Assembly: GCA_017509245.1 (NCBI GenBank) | Contig: JAFWQC010000025.1 | Coordinates: 1 to 64,000, forward strand | DNA: 64,000 nucleotides | Direction of reading: 5' to 3' | DNA from: Clostridiales bacterium | GTDB taxonomy: Bacteria > Bacillota > Clostridia > Saccharofermentanales > Saccharofermentanaceae | In this document: piece after piece, positions 34,761 to 43,260 of the stretch | Layout of the letters: each line of letters starts with the position of its first letter | Position numbering within the stretch: position 1 is the first letter of the stretch | Made by a program: the position numbers and the translations under genes | Notes under the pieces: model-generated | What the model saw: only the letters and a program-made list of their open reading frames with translations | Database searches by the model: none | What the model was told of the DNA's origin: nothing

Positions 34761-35446
34761 TTGTATTAGATAATGTCTGTCGTACATTTAGGATCGGAGA
34801 AGAACTTGTTAAGGCTGTAGATCATATAAGCCTTAAGATAAATGATAATGAGTTTGTCGCTGTTGTCGGAAGATCGGGCAGCGGCAAATCCACATTGATG
34901 AATCTTATTGGTGCATTAGATCATGTCGATTCCGGTTCTATAATCGTAAATGGAACAGATATAACTAAATTGAATAATAGGGATTTGGCGGAATACCGAT
35001 TAAAATCAACTGGTTTTATCTTTCAGGCTTTCCATCTTGAACCGTTGTATACGGTTTATGACAACGTGCGTATCGCTCTTATGATTGCTGATATTCCGCC
35101 AAGACTCCAAAAAGAAAAGGTTATAAATGTCCTTAAGAAAGTTGGTCTGGAGTCAAAAAACGGTGTTAAAGTATCAAAACTATCGGGAGGAGAGCGTCAA
35201 CGTGTTGCAATTGCACGGGCAATTGTAAATGATGCTCCGATTATTCTTGCGGATGAACCATGTGGAAACCTGGATTCCTTAAACTCAGGGTTAATCATGG
35301 ATCTATTAAAGACTCTTCACAAATATGGGAAGACGATAATACTGGTAACTCATAACATTAATGATGCCAAGTGTGCAGATCGTATTATTGAACTTAAAGA
35401 CGGCAGGGTGATTCGAGATGAAGCTTCAGACTTGTTTTCAATTTAG
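34757..35446 (+). CDS. ABC transporter ATP-binding protein, MacB/LolD type
   Basis: 229-residue ATPase: Walker A GRSGSGKS (38-45), Q-loop in FIFQAFHLEP, signature LSGGERQR (142-149), Walker B ILADEPCGNLD with D166/E167, and H-loop in ILVTHNIND. The subfamily normally reads ADEPTGNLD; here the Thr is Cys. I place the start at TTG 34757, which overlaps the lipoprotein stop and has AAGGGGAAG 7 bases upstream. The upstream in-frame ATG at 34634 would lie deep inside the lipoprotein gene. It energises the two permeases that follow. Confidence 0.93.
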   Translation: MIVLDNVCRTFRIGEELVKAVDHISLKINDNEFVAVVGRSGSGKSTLMNLIGALDHVDSGSIIVNGTDITKLNNRDLAEYRLKSTGFIFQAFHLEPLYTVYDNVRIALMIADIPPRLQKEKVINVLKKVGLESKNGVKVSKLSGGERQRVAIARAIVNDAPIILADEPCGNLDSLNSGLIMDLLKTLHKYGKTIILVTHNINDAKCADRIIELKDGRVIRDEASDLFSI

Positions 35447-36566
35447 TCTGAAGGAGCTCCGAAGCAACAGATTGCTCTTTGCATTATGTTCATTGCTGCT
35501 TGTTTCGATTATAAGCACCGGATTATTCATTGCTTATTCAGACGAGAGCATAATGAAATCTTTCTATAACTATACGCTCAAATTCAACGAATCAGGTACC
35601 GGTCTGTACATATATTTTGATATGCCGTATGAGATGCTTTCGTTGATTGATGATCAGCCTTTTGATCAGTTGTATTTTAATGGAGATAGTGATTACGGAT
35701 CACATTATTCATTTAAAGAGAATAGTCTTGAAGACTATGAGTTTTGGATTGTTGATGTAAACAGTGAAGCCTATCTTCGGATGAAAGAGGGGCAAAAAAC
35801 AGAAGGCGTTGAATTAACTGAAGATAATTCGTTGAATAATTACATCTGGGTCAGTAAGCAGACAAGTGAATCCATTGGTTGTGAGATTGGAGATGTGATA
35901 AGTAAGTGTATGCCGAATGGCAGGACTTTTGAATATGAAGTTGCAGGCATATATTCTGATGAAAATGAGCATTATTCAGATTTTTATATTTCTTCTGCCC
36001 GTTTCTTTTATGATATTAATGAAGCCGGCTATACCAGGGTAGCACATTTTACTGCTGTCTTGGCAAATCCGGAAAAATATAACCATATAAAGAACGTCTT
36101 GAAAGCACGGCACGTATCAGCTTGGACTGACTATGATGAAGAGTTTGATATGCTTGCATTGATTGATGTTATGCTGAAATCATTATTTGTAATTGTTATG
36201 ATTTCTGCAATGTTTGTTGTTTATAACATAGAAAAGATTATTTTCCGTAACAGATTATCCTTTATTATGAGACTCAAAATGCTGGGCGCAACAACCGGAA
36301 ATGCAGTTTCAATATATTTGATCATTATGGAATGTATTTTGTGTCTTTCTTTTGTGTTCTCATTTATTCTAAGCTTCTTATTTTCTTTGTATGTTAAGAG
36401 AATAGTCGAATTTGTAATTCCTGAAATAGAATTTGTAACTGCAAATATTGGTAAATATGTTTTAGCAGGATGTGTAATATGTACTGCTATTCTTTTCCTG
36501 GTAATGCACATTTTTAAAACTAAGGTTGATAGACAGAGCATTAGCCAGGTTTTACAGGATGGTTAA
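35418..36566 (+). CDS. FtsX-like ABC permease, first of pair
   Basis: 382-residue permease of the MacB/FtsX type: one transmembrane segment near 19-39, a large extracytoplasmic domain (about 45-245), then three transmembrane segments near 253-275, 295-325 and 345-368. This topology is typical of mechanotransmission transporters that act on lipoproteins, peptides or envelope substrates rather than moving them through a channel. It overlaps the ATPase by 29 nt and the second permease follows 3 bases later. The AT-rich codons match the rest of the cassette. Confidence 0.85.
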   Translation: MKLQTCFQFSLKELRSNRLLFALCSLLLVSIISTGLFIAYSDESIMKSFYNYTLKFNESGTGLYIYFDMPYEMLSLIDDQPFDQLYFNGDSDYGSHYSFKENSLEDYEFWIVDVNSEAYLRMKEGQKTEGVELTEDNSLNNYIWVSKQTSESIGCEIGDVISKCMPNGRTFEYEVAGIYSDENEHYSDFYISSARFFYDINEAGYTRVAHFTAVLANPEKYNHIKNVLKARHVSAWTDYDEEFDMLALIDVMLKSLFVIVMISAMFVVYNIEKIIFRNRLSFIMRLKMLGATTGNAVSIYLIIMECILCLSFVFSFILSFLFSLYVKRIVEFVIPEIEFVTANIGKYVLAGCVICTAILFLVMHIFKTKVDRQSISQVLQDG

Positions 36567-36569
36567 AAA

Positions 36570-37952
36570 ATGCGTATTAGCAGGATTACAGAGATAGCTT
36601 TCATGAACCTTTTTGCGATGAAGAAGACCTTCATCGTGGTTTTAGCATCTTTGGCTGCAATTGTTATTTCATTGCTCTGCTTTTTTGGCTATAGGACAGC
36701 TATAGACGATAAAATGAGTCAAATAATAGATACTAAATCTTCCAAGTGCTATTTGTCTTTGTCTTATGATGTTCCTTCAAGCGGTTCATATAAACAAATA
36801 ACATCCAGATATGTGAGGTATTATTGGCCCACGAAATTGACTCCTGACAGTATTGATCTGTTAGTGGATGGAAATACTTATTCCGGTCATGATAATTTCA
36901 ATTATAAGTTCGATATAGATCCGTCTGATGAACCATTCATGCGCAAGAATGATTTTAAAACTCCATTTGATATATGTGCTTTGCTTAAGGATAACGATAA
37001 GGTTTTCCCTGAAATGATGATTACTGAGTTTCAGGCAAAAGCTGCTTTAAATACTCCTGTTAAATATGGAGATGCAGGGTTAGATGCTGGAAAGATCATG
37101 GTTTCTGATTTTATGCTCGAAAATTTTGGCCTGTCAGACGAAGAGCAAAAACTTCTGGTCGGTAAGAAGATTTCTTTTGTGAACAGGGAAACCGGATTCT
37201 TTTATTGTTGTGATTTAGAGCTTTGCGGAATTATAGATTCAAATGTGTTTTATATTAATTCTCTTGCTGAAGCCAGAGCGCCACAGATATTTATTACGGA
37301 AGCTGATATGTGTAAACCTATGGCTGAAGATATGGCTAAATATCTGAATAATGAAAATGCTTATAGATATGATGATCCTGAAATTTTTGATGGCACTTGT
37401 GTTGGGGATTTGATTAGAGCTTGTTATATGAGCAGTTTTTCTGATTATAAGCAGCTGATTGTTCAAATGGAAAACGATGGTTATTTCGCCTGGCCATCAT
37501 ACGAAACGGAAATGTTTTATGTAATCAGTCAGCAGAAATTAATCATTGATTATGTAGTTTCAGTTATTATTGGAGTTTTTTTGATAACCCTTATTTCTTA
37601 CCTTATGACCGCTTTGTATTTTTATTATAAAAGAAATTACAAGTACAAGCAGATGCTCAGGGCAATTGGAATCAATATGAAAGATGTTTTTGCTATTTCA
37701 ATTGTTGAGTTAACAGGTTGTTCTTTGTTGTCTGTCATTATAGGAACAATTCTATCTATTGTTTTCGCAATGATCTTTAATGCCTTTTGGGCAAGCGCGG
37801 CTTATGTCAAGATTAACTTATTGGCTGCTTTCTATATTTTAATTCCTGCACTATTGTTATTGTTATTTATAGTATTGTCTTTAATAACTGCATTTGTAAG
37901 TTGTATAAATTTAAATCGAAATGAACTGAGCACAGCGCTTAATGAAGAATAA
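36570..37952 (+). CDS. FtsX-like ABC permease, second of pair
   Basis: 460-residue permease with the same plan: an N-terminal transmembrane segment near 20-42, an extracytoplasmic domain of about 280 residues, and three C-terminal segments near 330-358, 375-410 and 420-450. It probably forms a heterodimer with the preceding permease on the shared ATPase. Both ectodomains are unlike each other at the level I can see. No bacitracin-type sensor kinase genes are adjacent. The cassette ends at a strong hairpin. Confidence 0.83.
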   Translation: MRISRITEIAFMNLFAMKKTFIVVLASLAAIVISLLCFFGYRTAIDDKMSQIIDTKSSKCYLSLSYDVPSSGSYKQITSRYVRYYWPTKLTPDSIDLLVDGNTYSGHDNFNYKFDIDPSDEPFMRKNDFKTPFDICALLKDNDKVFPEMMITEFQAKAALNTPVKYGDAGLDAGKIMVSDFMLENFGLSDEEQKLLVGKKISFVNRETGFFYCCDLELCGIIDSNVFYINSLAEARAPQIFITEADMCKPMAEDMAKYLNNENAYRYDDPEIFDGTCVGDLIRACYMSSFSDYKQLIVQMENDGYFAWPSYETEMFYVISQQKLIIDYVVSVIIGVFLITLISYLMTALYFYYKRNYKYKQMLRAIGINMKDVFAISIVELTGCSLLSVIIGTILSIVFAMIFNAFWASAAYVKINLLAAFYILIPALLLLLFIVLSLITAFVSCINLNRNELSTALNEE

Positions 37953-38024
37953 GTGTATATGTGTCCGTTTTTGATATAGACGTTAAATTGGTTTTCTGAT
38001 CATCAGCATATTGGGTATAAAGTT

Positions 38025-38062
38025 AAAACGTGTACTGCAAATGCGGTACACGTTTTGCTTTA
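38025..38062. terminator. Bidirectional terminator between convergent genes
   Basis: An 11-bp perfect stem AAAACGTGTAC / GTACACGTTTT (38025-38035 with 38046-38056), extended inward by three pairs around an AAAT loop. T-runs on one side and A-runs on the other let it work for the plus-strand ABC cassette and the minus-strand PHP gene. Confidence 0.85.
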
Positions 38063-38075
38063 CAGTATATTTAGG

Positions 38076-38888
38076 TCAAAGTGACTCGAAATGCGGCTTA
38101 TGATCCTTAAAGTAGACTGTTTCCTTGAACCCTAATGACTTAAGATATTCAACTGCTTCCGTGAAGCATACCGCAAACGTGCCGGGGAAGTGGGAGTCGG
38201 AGCCCAAAGTTATGAACTTGCCGCCCATGTCCCTGTATCTGTTAAGGATTGCAGCATCGGGAAGGTCTCTTGTAAAGCCGCCTTGCCTGTGTTTCTGGAT
38301 GGATTTTGTGTTGATCTCCAGAGCTTTTTCCTTGGCGATCATTACTTCAAAGAGCCTGTCGATCTCTTTAGGGGTCTCTTCGTAAGTTATGAAATCGTTC
38401 TTGTTGTCCGCATATCTGTTGATGTAGTCGTAGTGGGCTACAACGTCGAAATTATTACATTTCTCGCACATCTCGGCCATTTTGTTGATATATTCGCTGT
38501 GAAGCTCTTTTGCGGGCATCTGATAGCATTCGCGGTCGACATAGAAATCCTTGCCCCTGAACAGGTGAACGCTTAAAAGTACGACATCCAGAGGTATGGA
38601 AGCAGCAACTTTGTCGATCTCTCCGGCTACATGAGTCTGATATCCGAACTCGATGCCTTTGAGGAGCTCAAAATCGCCTGCCTTGGCGCGCCATTCTTCA
38701 AAAGTCCTGTTGTATTCATCAAGGTCGAACATCCAGTTTAGACCGTCGTCGACATAGTCTATTTCGTAATGTTCAGTGATTCCGATCCTGTTAAAACCTG
38801 CCTGTTTAGCCTGTGCTATAAGTTCATCGATCGACTGGCCGGCGTCAGCCGAAAAGTGTTTTGTGTGATTGTGTCCGTCTGTTACCAT
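38076..38888 (-). CDS. PHP-domain phosphatase (histidinol-phosphatase-like)
   Basis: 270-residue PHP metal-dependent phosphoesterase. Metal-binding motifs in order: DGHNHTKHFS at the N-terminus, GITEHYE, the Glu in KGIEFGY, LLSVHLF, VAHYDYI and the terminal GSDSHFPG. The layout matches HisK-type histidinol-phosphatases that hydrolyse histidinol phosphate, but no his genes lie nearby, so another small phosphate ester is possible. It is a single minus-strand gene between the ABC cassette and the divergent aminopeptidase. Confidence 0.85.
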   Translation of the reverse strand: MVTDGHNHTKHFSADAGQSIDELIAQAKQAGFNRIGITEHYEIDYVDDGLNWMFDLDEYNRTFEEWRAKAGDFELLKGIEFGYQTHVAGEIDKVAASIPLDVVLLSVHLFRGKDFYVDRECYQMPAKELHSEYINKMAEMCEKCNNFDVVAHYDYINRYADNKNDFITYEETPKEIDRLFEVMIAKEKALEINTKSIQKHRQGGFTRDLPDAAILNRYRDMGGKFITLGSDSHFPGTFAVCFTEAVEYLKSLGFKETVYFKDHKPHFESL

Positions 38889-38974
38889 TTATGTCCTCTT
38901 AATTAAAAGATTTATTTTTTCATTAATGGTATCATAACACTTATATAAAAGAGTTATAGAAAAGAGGTAAATTT

Positions 38975-40411
38975 ATGCCTAAGAAGAAAGAAACAGGAAA
39001 AATCAAAGCCAGTGAGCTTTTCGCTGAGTTTCCTAATCTTTATGAGAAAGCGTCTGAAGATGATCTTGCGGCAACTTTTGAGTTTGCCGAAGAATATAAG
39101 GCGTTTCTGGACGATTCCAAGACGGAGCGCGAGTTTGCAAGGAATGCGATCCTGGCTGCCGAGGACCTGGGATATGTCGACATTGCCACAAAAGACAGCT
39201 TAAAGCCCGGTGACAAAGTATACCAGAGCATTAAGGGAAAGGGTTTTGCGGCTGCCGTTATCGGTAAGAAGGGTCCCGCTGAAGGATTTAATATCCTTGG
39301 CGCACACATCGATTCACCCAGGCTTGATCTTAAGCCCAATCCCATTTATGAGGACAGCGATACCGTTTATTTCAAGACCCACTATTACGGCGGACTCAAG
39401 AAATATCAGTGGACAACGATCCCTTTGAGTGTTCACGGTGTTGTCTTTACCAATGACGGTAAAATGCACGAGATCGTTGTAGGTGAGAAGGAAGATGACC
39501 CTATATTCTATATCACTGACCTGCTTCCCCACCTTGGAAATGAGCAGATGAACAAGAAGGCATCTGAGTTTATTCCTGCTGAGGATCTTAATGTCATCAT
39601 CGGCGGCATTCCTTTTACTGAGGAAAAGAAGACCAAGGATATTTTCAAGGCAGGAGTCCTGAAGATCCTTTTCGAGCAGTATGGTATCAAGGAAAAGGAC
39701 TTCGTATCGGCCGAGATCGAGATCGTTCCTGCCACAAAGGCCAGAGATGTCGGCTTTGACCGTGCTTATATCGCTGCTTACGGCCACGATGACAAGGTTT
39801 GTGCTTATCCTGCATTGAGAGCACTTCTTGCACAGGAAAAGCCTAAGAAGACCTGCGTATGCCTCCTTACCGATAAGGAAGAGATCGGCTCTTATTCGAA
39901 TTCAGGTGCTACATCCAATCTTTATGAGAATTTCCTTATGGAGGTTTTCGCGAAGGCAGAGGGCGGAATAGACAAGTTCAATACTTTAAAGTTCCGTAAG
40001 GCTTTGGCTGCTACGAAGATGCTCTCAACGGACGTAACAACAGCTTACGATCCGAAGTATTCCTCTGTTTTCGAGAAGAATAATACGGCATTCATGTCAC
40101 ACGGCCTTAAGATCGAGAAATATACGGGTGCCAGAGGCAAGTCCGGATGCTCTGAGGCTACAGGTGATTTCATTGCCGAGATCACTGACATCTTCGAGAA
40201 GAATTCGATCCCGTGGCAGACAGGCGAGCTCGGACGTATCGATGCCGGCGGCGGCGGAACGATCGCGGCTGTAATGGCTGAACTAGGTATGGATGTTGTC
40301 GATATGGGTGTTCCCGTATGGTCAATGCACGCACCTGTCGAGGTTATTTCCAAGATCGATCTTTATTATCTGTTCCTCGGGTACAAAGCATTTATTGAGA
40401 ATATTGGTTAA
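38975..40411 (+). CDS. M18 family aminopeptidase
   Basis: Zinc aminopeptidase of the LAP4/aspartyl-aminopeptidase family, cytoplasmic and probably dodecameric by family knowledge. Metal-ligand segments are AHIDSPRLDLKP, the acidic TDKEEIGS, and the C-terminal GVPVWSMHAPVE; AYGHDDKVCAYPAL carries the central bridging Asp. 478 residues fits the family. An AGAGG precedes the ATG. Its TAA stop shares a base with the cls ATG. It likely recycles N-terminal residues from peptides. Confidence 0.92.
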   Translation: MPKKKETGKIKASELFAEFPNLYEKASEDDLAATFEFAEEYKAFLDDSKTEREFARNAILAAEDLGYVDIATKDSLKPGDKVYQSIKGKGFAAAVIGKKGPAEGFNILGAHIDSPRLDLKPNPIYEDSDTVYFKTHYYGGLKKYQWTTIPLSVHGVVFTNDGKMHEIVVGEKEDDPIFYITDLLPHLGNEQMNKKASEFIPAEDLNVIIGGIPFTEEKKTKDIFKAGVLKILFEQYGIKEKDFVSAEIEIVPATKARDVGFDRAYIAAYGHDDKVCAYPALRALLAQEKPKKTCVCLLTDKEEIGSYSNSGATSNLYENFLMEVFAKAEGGIDKFNTLKFRKALAATKMLSTDVTTAYDPKYSSVFEKNNTAFMSHGLKIEKYTGARGKSGCSEATGDFIAEITDIFEKNSIPWQTGELGRIDAGGGGTIAAVMAELGMDVVDMGVPVWSMHAPVEVISKIDLYYLFLGYKAFIENIG

Positions 40412-41967
40412 TGGCTAAAAGAACGGTAGAACGCAAAACTGCAATTAAGAACAGCGTAGGCAGGATAATTGTCTACAGCTTGATCATTATTGCCCAGATT
40501 GTTTCTTTTGCCGTTCTTGTTTACCTGCTCGGTAATAAATACCCGGCGCTGGCATTCGTTTTCAGAGCGATTGCACTTATAACGGCCCTTGGTATCAATG
40601 CGAGAGATTCAAATGGCGCTTTCAAGCAGATCTGGGTAATCGTGATCCTTACGTTCCCGATTACGGGTCTTTTGTTCTATGCCCTCAATAATTTCAGTCT
40701 TTCCAAGCATAAGATCAAGAAAAGGCTTGATGAAGTTGATCTTAAGGTGTTCAGCCACCTGAATCATAATGATGTTATCTTTGATAAGTTTATGGAGGAG
40801 TCTCCGGCTAATGCTTCTTCGGCTAAATATTTGAGGAGCCTTAATTTCCCGATTTATGAGGGAAATGCGATCAAGTATTATCCCGATTGCTATGACTGCT
40901 ACAAAGAGCAGATCGAGGATATCAAGAAGGCAGAAAAATATGTCTATCTTGAATATCATGCTATAGAGACAAAAGAGTCTTTCGAAGCGCTTCACGAGGC
41001 TTTGAAGGAGAGAGCAGCTGCAGGTGTTGACTGCAGAGTCTTATATGATGATGTAGGTTCATTCGTATTTATAAGCAGGCAGTTTGTTAAGATGCTTGAG
41101 TCTGAAGGCATCAAGTGCAATGCATTTAACCCTGCTTATCCGCTGCTTCAGCTGTTCATGAATAACAGGGACCACAGAAAGATCACCGTTGTTGACGGCA
41201 CAATCGGATATACGGGCGGATATAACATTGCAGATGAGTATTTCAACATCGTAAATCCATACGGACATTGGAAGGATAATGGTGTCAGGATCGAAGGCCC
41301 TGCCGTAAAGAGCCTTACCGCGATGTTCGTTGAGATGTGGAACTTTGCCGATGTTAAACGCAAGGTGGTTGATAAGATACCATTCGAAAGGCTCAAGATC
41401 GAACCTGTAAGCGGTGTTAAGGGCTACTGCGTTCCATACTGCGACAGCCCTCTTGATAATGAGCCGGTCGGCGAGAATGTATATCTCAATATCATCAACA
41501 ATTCGATCAATTACTGCTGGTTCATGTCGCCATATCTCGTCCTGTCCGATGAGGTCGCAAGAGCATTAAAGATTGCATGCATGAGAGGCGTTGACGTAAG
41601 GATTATGACTCCCGGTATCCCTGATAAGAAGGTTACTTATAACGTCACAAGATCGTATTACAATATGCTTGTTGAAAGCGGAGTCAAAGTTTACGAATAT
41701 ACGCCCGGGTTCAATCACTCGAAAACCGTTATCTCGGATGACAAATGTGCGGTAGTAGGCACTATCAATCTTGATTTCAGGAGCCTTTACCACCATTTCG
41801 AAAATGCTCTTTATTTGTACGATAACGACTGTATTCCGGATATCAAAAAAGACTTTATTGATACTTTTGAGATATGCCGCGATGTTACCGAAGATTACAG
41901 GAAAAAGCCGAATATCTTCGTATGGTTCTTTAAGTCAATCCTGAGACTTATTGCGCCGTTGCTATAA
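40411..41967 (+). CDS. cls: Cardiolipin synthase
   Basis: Phospholipase D-superfamily membrane enzyme that joins two phosphatidylglycerols into cardiolipin. Two N-terminal transmembrane segments (about 20-40 and 45-90 region) precede two HKD motifs: H255-x-K257 in DHRKITVVDGTIGYTGG and H436-x-K438 in NHSKTVISDDKCAVVGT, each with downstream Asp and Gly-Thr/Gly. 518 residues is typical. The start overlaps the M18 gene stop by one base. Together with cdsA it suggests a standard PG/cardiolipin membrane. Confidence 0.93.
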   Translation: MAKRTVERKTAIKNSVGRIIVYSLIIIAQIVSFAVLVYLLGNKYPALAFVFRAIALITALGINARDSNGAFKQIWVIVILTFPITGLLFYALNNFSLSKHKIKKRLDEVDLKVFSHLNHNDVIFDKFMEESPANASSAKYLRSLNFPIYEGNAIKYYPDCYDCYKEQIEDIKKAEKYVYLEYHAIETKESFEALHEALKERAAAGVDCRVLYDDVGSFVFISRQFVKMLESEGIKCNAFNPAYPLLQLFMNNRDHRKITVVDGTIGYTGGYNIADEYFNIVNPYGHWKDNGVRIEGPAVKSLTAMFVEMWNFADVKRKVVDKIPFERLKIEPVSGVKGYCVPYCDSPLDNEPVGENVYLNIINNSINYCWFMSPYLVLSDEVARALKIACMRGVDVRIMTPGIPDKKVTYNVTRSYYNMLVESGVKVYEYTPGFNHSKTVISDDKCAVVGTINLDFRSLYHHFENALYLYDNDCIPDIKKDFIDTFEICRDVTEDYRKKPNIFVWFFKSILRLIAPLL

Positions 41968-41988
41968 AACATTTAGAAAGGGACTTTT

Positions 41989-43251
41989 ATGTCTATCAGA
42001 TTCTATAACTGCAGAATACTTACCATGAAAGACAGCAATGTCATTGAAGGCGAACTTTGGACTGATAATGACCGTATCAGCTACATAGGGCCTTCAATTG
42101 ATAAGGCTGATAAGAAATTTGACCGCGAGATCGACTGCAAAGGCAATCTCCTTATGCCGGGTCTTAAGAATGCACATACGCATTCAGCAATGACATTTTC
42201 GAGATCTCTTGCAGATGAATACTGCCTTGATGACTGGCTTCATAAAGCTATCTTTCCGAGAGAAGCAAAGCTTACTCCTGAAGCAGTTTACTGGTATGCG
42301 AAGCTCGCTTATGCCGAATATCTTGCAGGCGGTATCACTTCATGTTTTGACATGTATTTTTTCCGTGAATTGACTGCCCGGGCAGCAATTGAGACCGGTT
42401 TCAGGCACGTCTTCTGCGGTGCAGCCAATGATTTCGGCGGTTTCGATGAACTTGAAGGTTATTATAATTCACTAAATTCCATGGATCCGCTCGTATCCTT
42501 TATATTCGGTTTCCATGCTGAATACACGACTTCTGAGGACAACCTCAAGCGTATGGCGGACATTGCCCATAAATATGAGGCTCCCGTATTCACGCACATT
42601 TCCGAGTCTTATCCTGAAGTTGAAGGCTGCAGGGAAAGATACGGAGTTACGCCTGCAGTCCTCTTTGACAGATTAGGCATATTCGACTACGGCGGAGGCG
42701 GTTTCCACTGTGTCTGGTTCACGGATGAGGACAGGGATATTTTCAAAAAGAGAGGTTTATGGTCCGTATTTAACGCATGCTCTAACTTAAAGCTTGCAAG
42801 TGGTATCACGCCTGTCTATAAGTTCATCGAAAATGATATGAAGATAGCGATAGGTACAGACGGTGCAGGTTCTAATAACGCGCTTTCAATGTTCCGTGAG
42901 ATGTATCTTGATACAGTTCTTTCCAACGTTGAGACACATAATGCTGCTGCAGTTGATCCTTTTACGATCCTTAAAGCAGGAACCACGGGCGGCGCTCTTT
43001 GCATGGGCCTTAATGATTCTGATGTTCTTGATACAGGCAAGAAGGCTGATATCATCATGATCGACATGAAGAAGCCTTCGATGCAGCCTGAGAACAACAT
43101 CATAAGGAATCTTATTTACAGCGGTGATAATTCGATCGTAAAGATGACCATGATCGACGGTAAGATCCTTTACGAGGATGGTAAATACACAACCATCGAC
43201 ATCGATGAGGTCATCCGTGAGAGCAATAAACTTCTGGAAGGACTTGCCTGA
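41989..43251 (+). CDS. Amidohydrolase, MTA/SAH deaminase-like
   Basis: 420-residue metal-dependent hydrolase of the TrzN/MtaD group. Metal ligands are H63 and H65 (NAHTHSAM), later His residues in GFHAEYTT, FTHISES and FHCVWF, and the Asp in GTDGAGSNN. The early GNLLMPGLKNAHTH and late KKADIIMID are typical of this group, whose members deaminate 5-methylthioadenosine, S-adenosylhomocysteine or adenosine. Substrate is not settled; other aminohydrolases (guanine, cytosine) are less likely. AAAGGGA precedes the ATG. Confidence 0.85.
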   Translation: MSIRFYNCRILTMKDSNVIEGELWTDNDRISYIGPSIDKADKKFDREIDCKGNLLMPGLKNAHTHSAMTFSRSLADEYCLDDWLHKAIFPREAKLTPEAVYWYAKLAYAEYLAGGITSCFDMYFFRELTARAAIETGFRHVFCGAANDFGGFDELEGYYNSLNSMDPLVSFIFGFHAEYTTSEDNLKRMADIAHKYEAPVFTHISESYPEVEGCRERYGVTPAVLFDRLGIFDYGGGGFHCVWFTDEDRDIFKKRGLWSVFNACSNLKLASGITPVYKFIENDMKIAIGTDGAGSNNALSMFREMYLDTVLSNVETHNAAAVDPFTILKAGTTGGALCMGLNDSDVLDTGKKADIIMIDMKKPSMQPENNIIRNLIYSGDNSIVKMTMIDGKILYEDGKYTTIDIDEVIRESNKLLEGLA

Positions 43252-43260
43252 AATTAAGTC

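Noticed and set aside
34155..38075. Prophage or integrative element around the AT-rich ABC cassette
   Set aside because: No integrase, transposase, tRNA or flanking direct repeat is visible; only composition suggests transfer.
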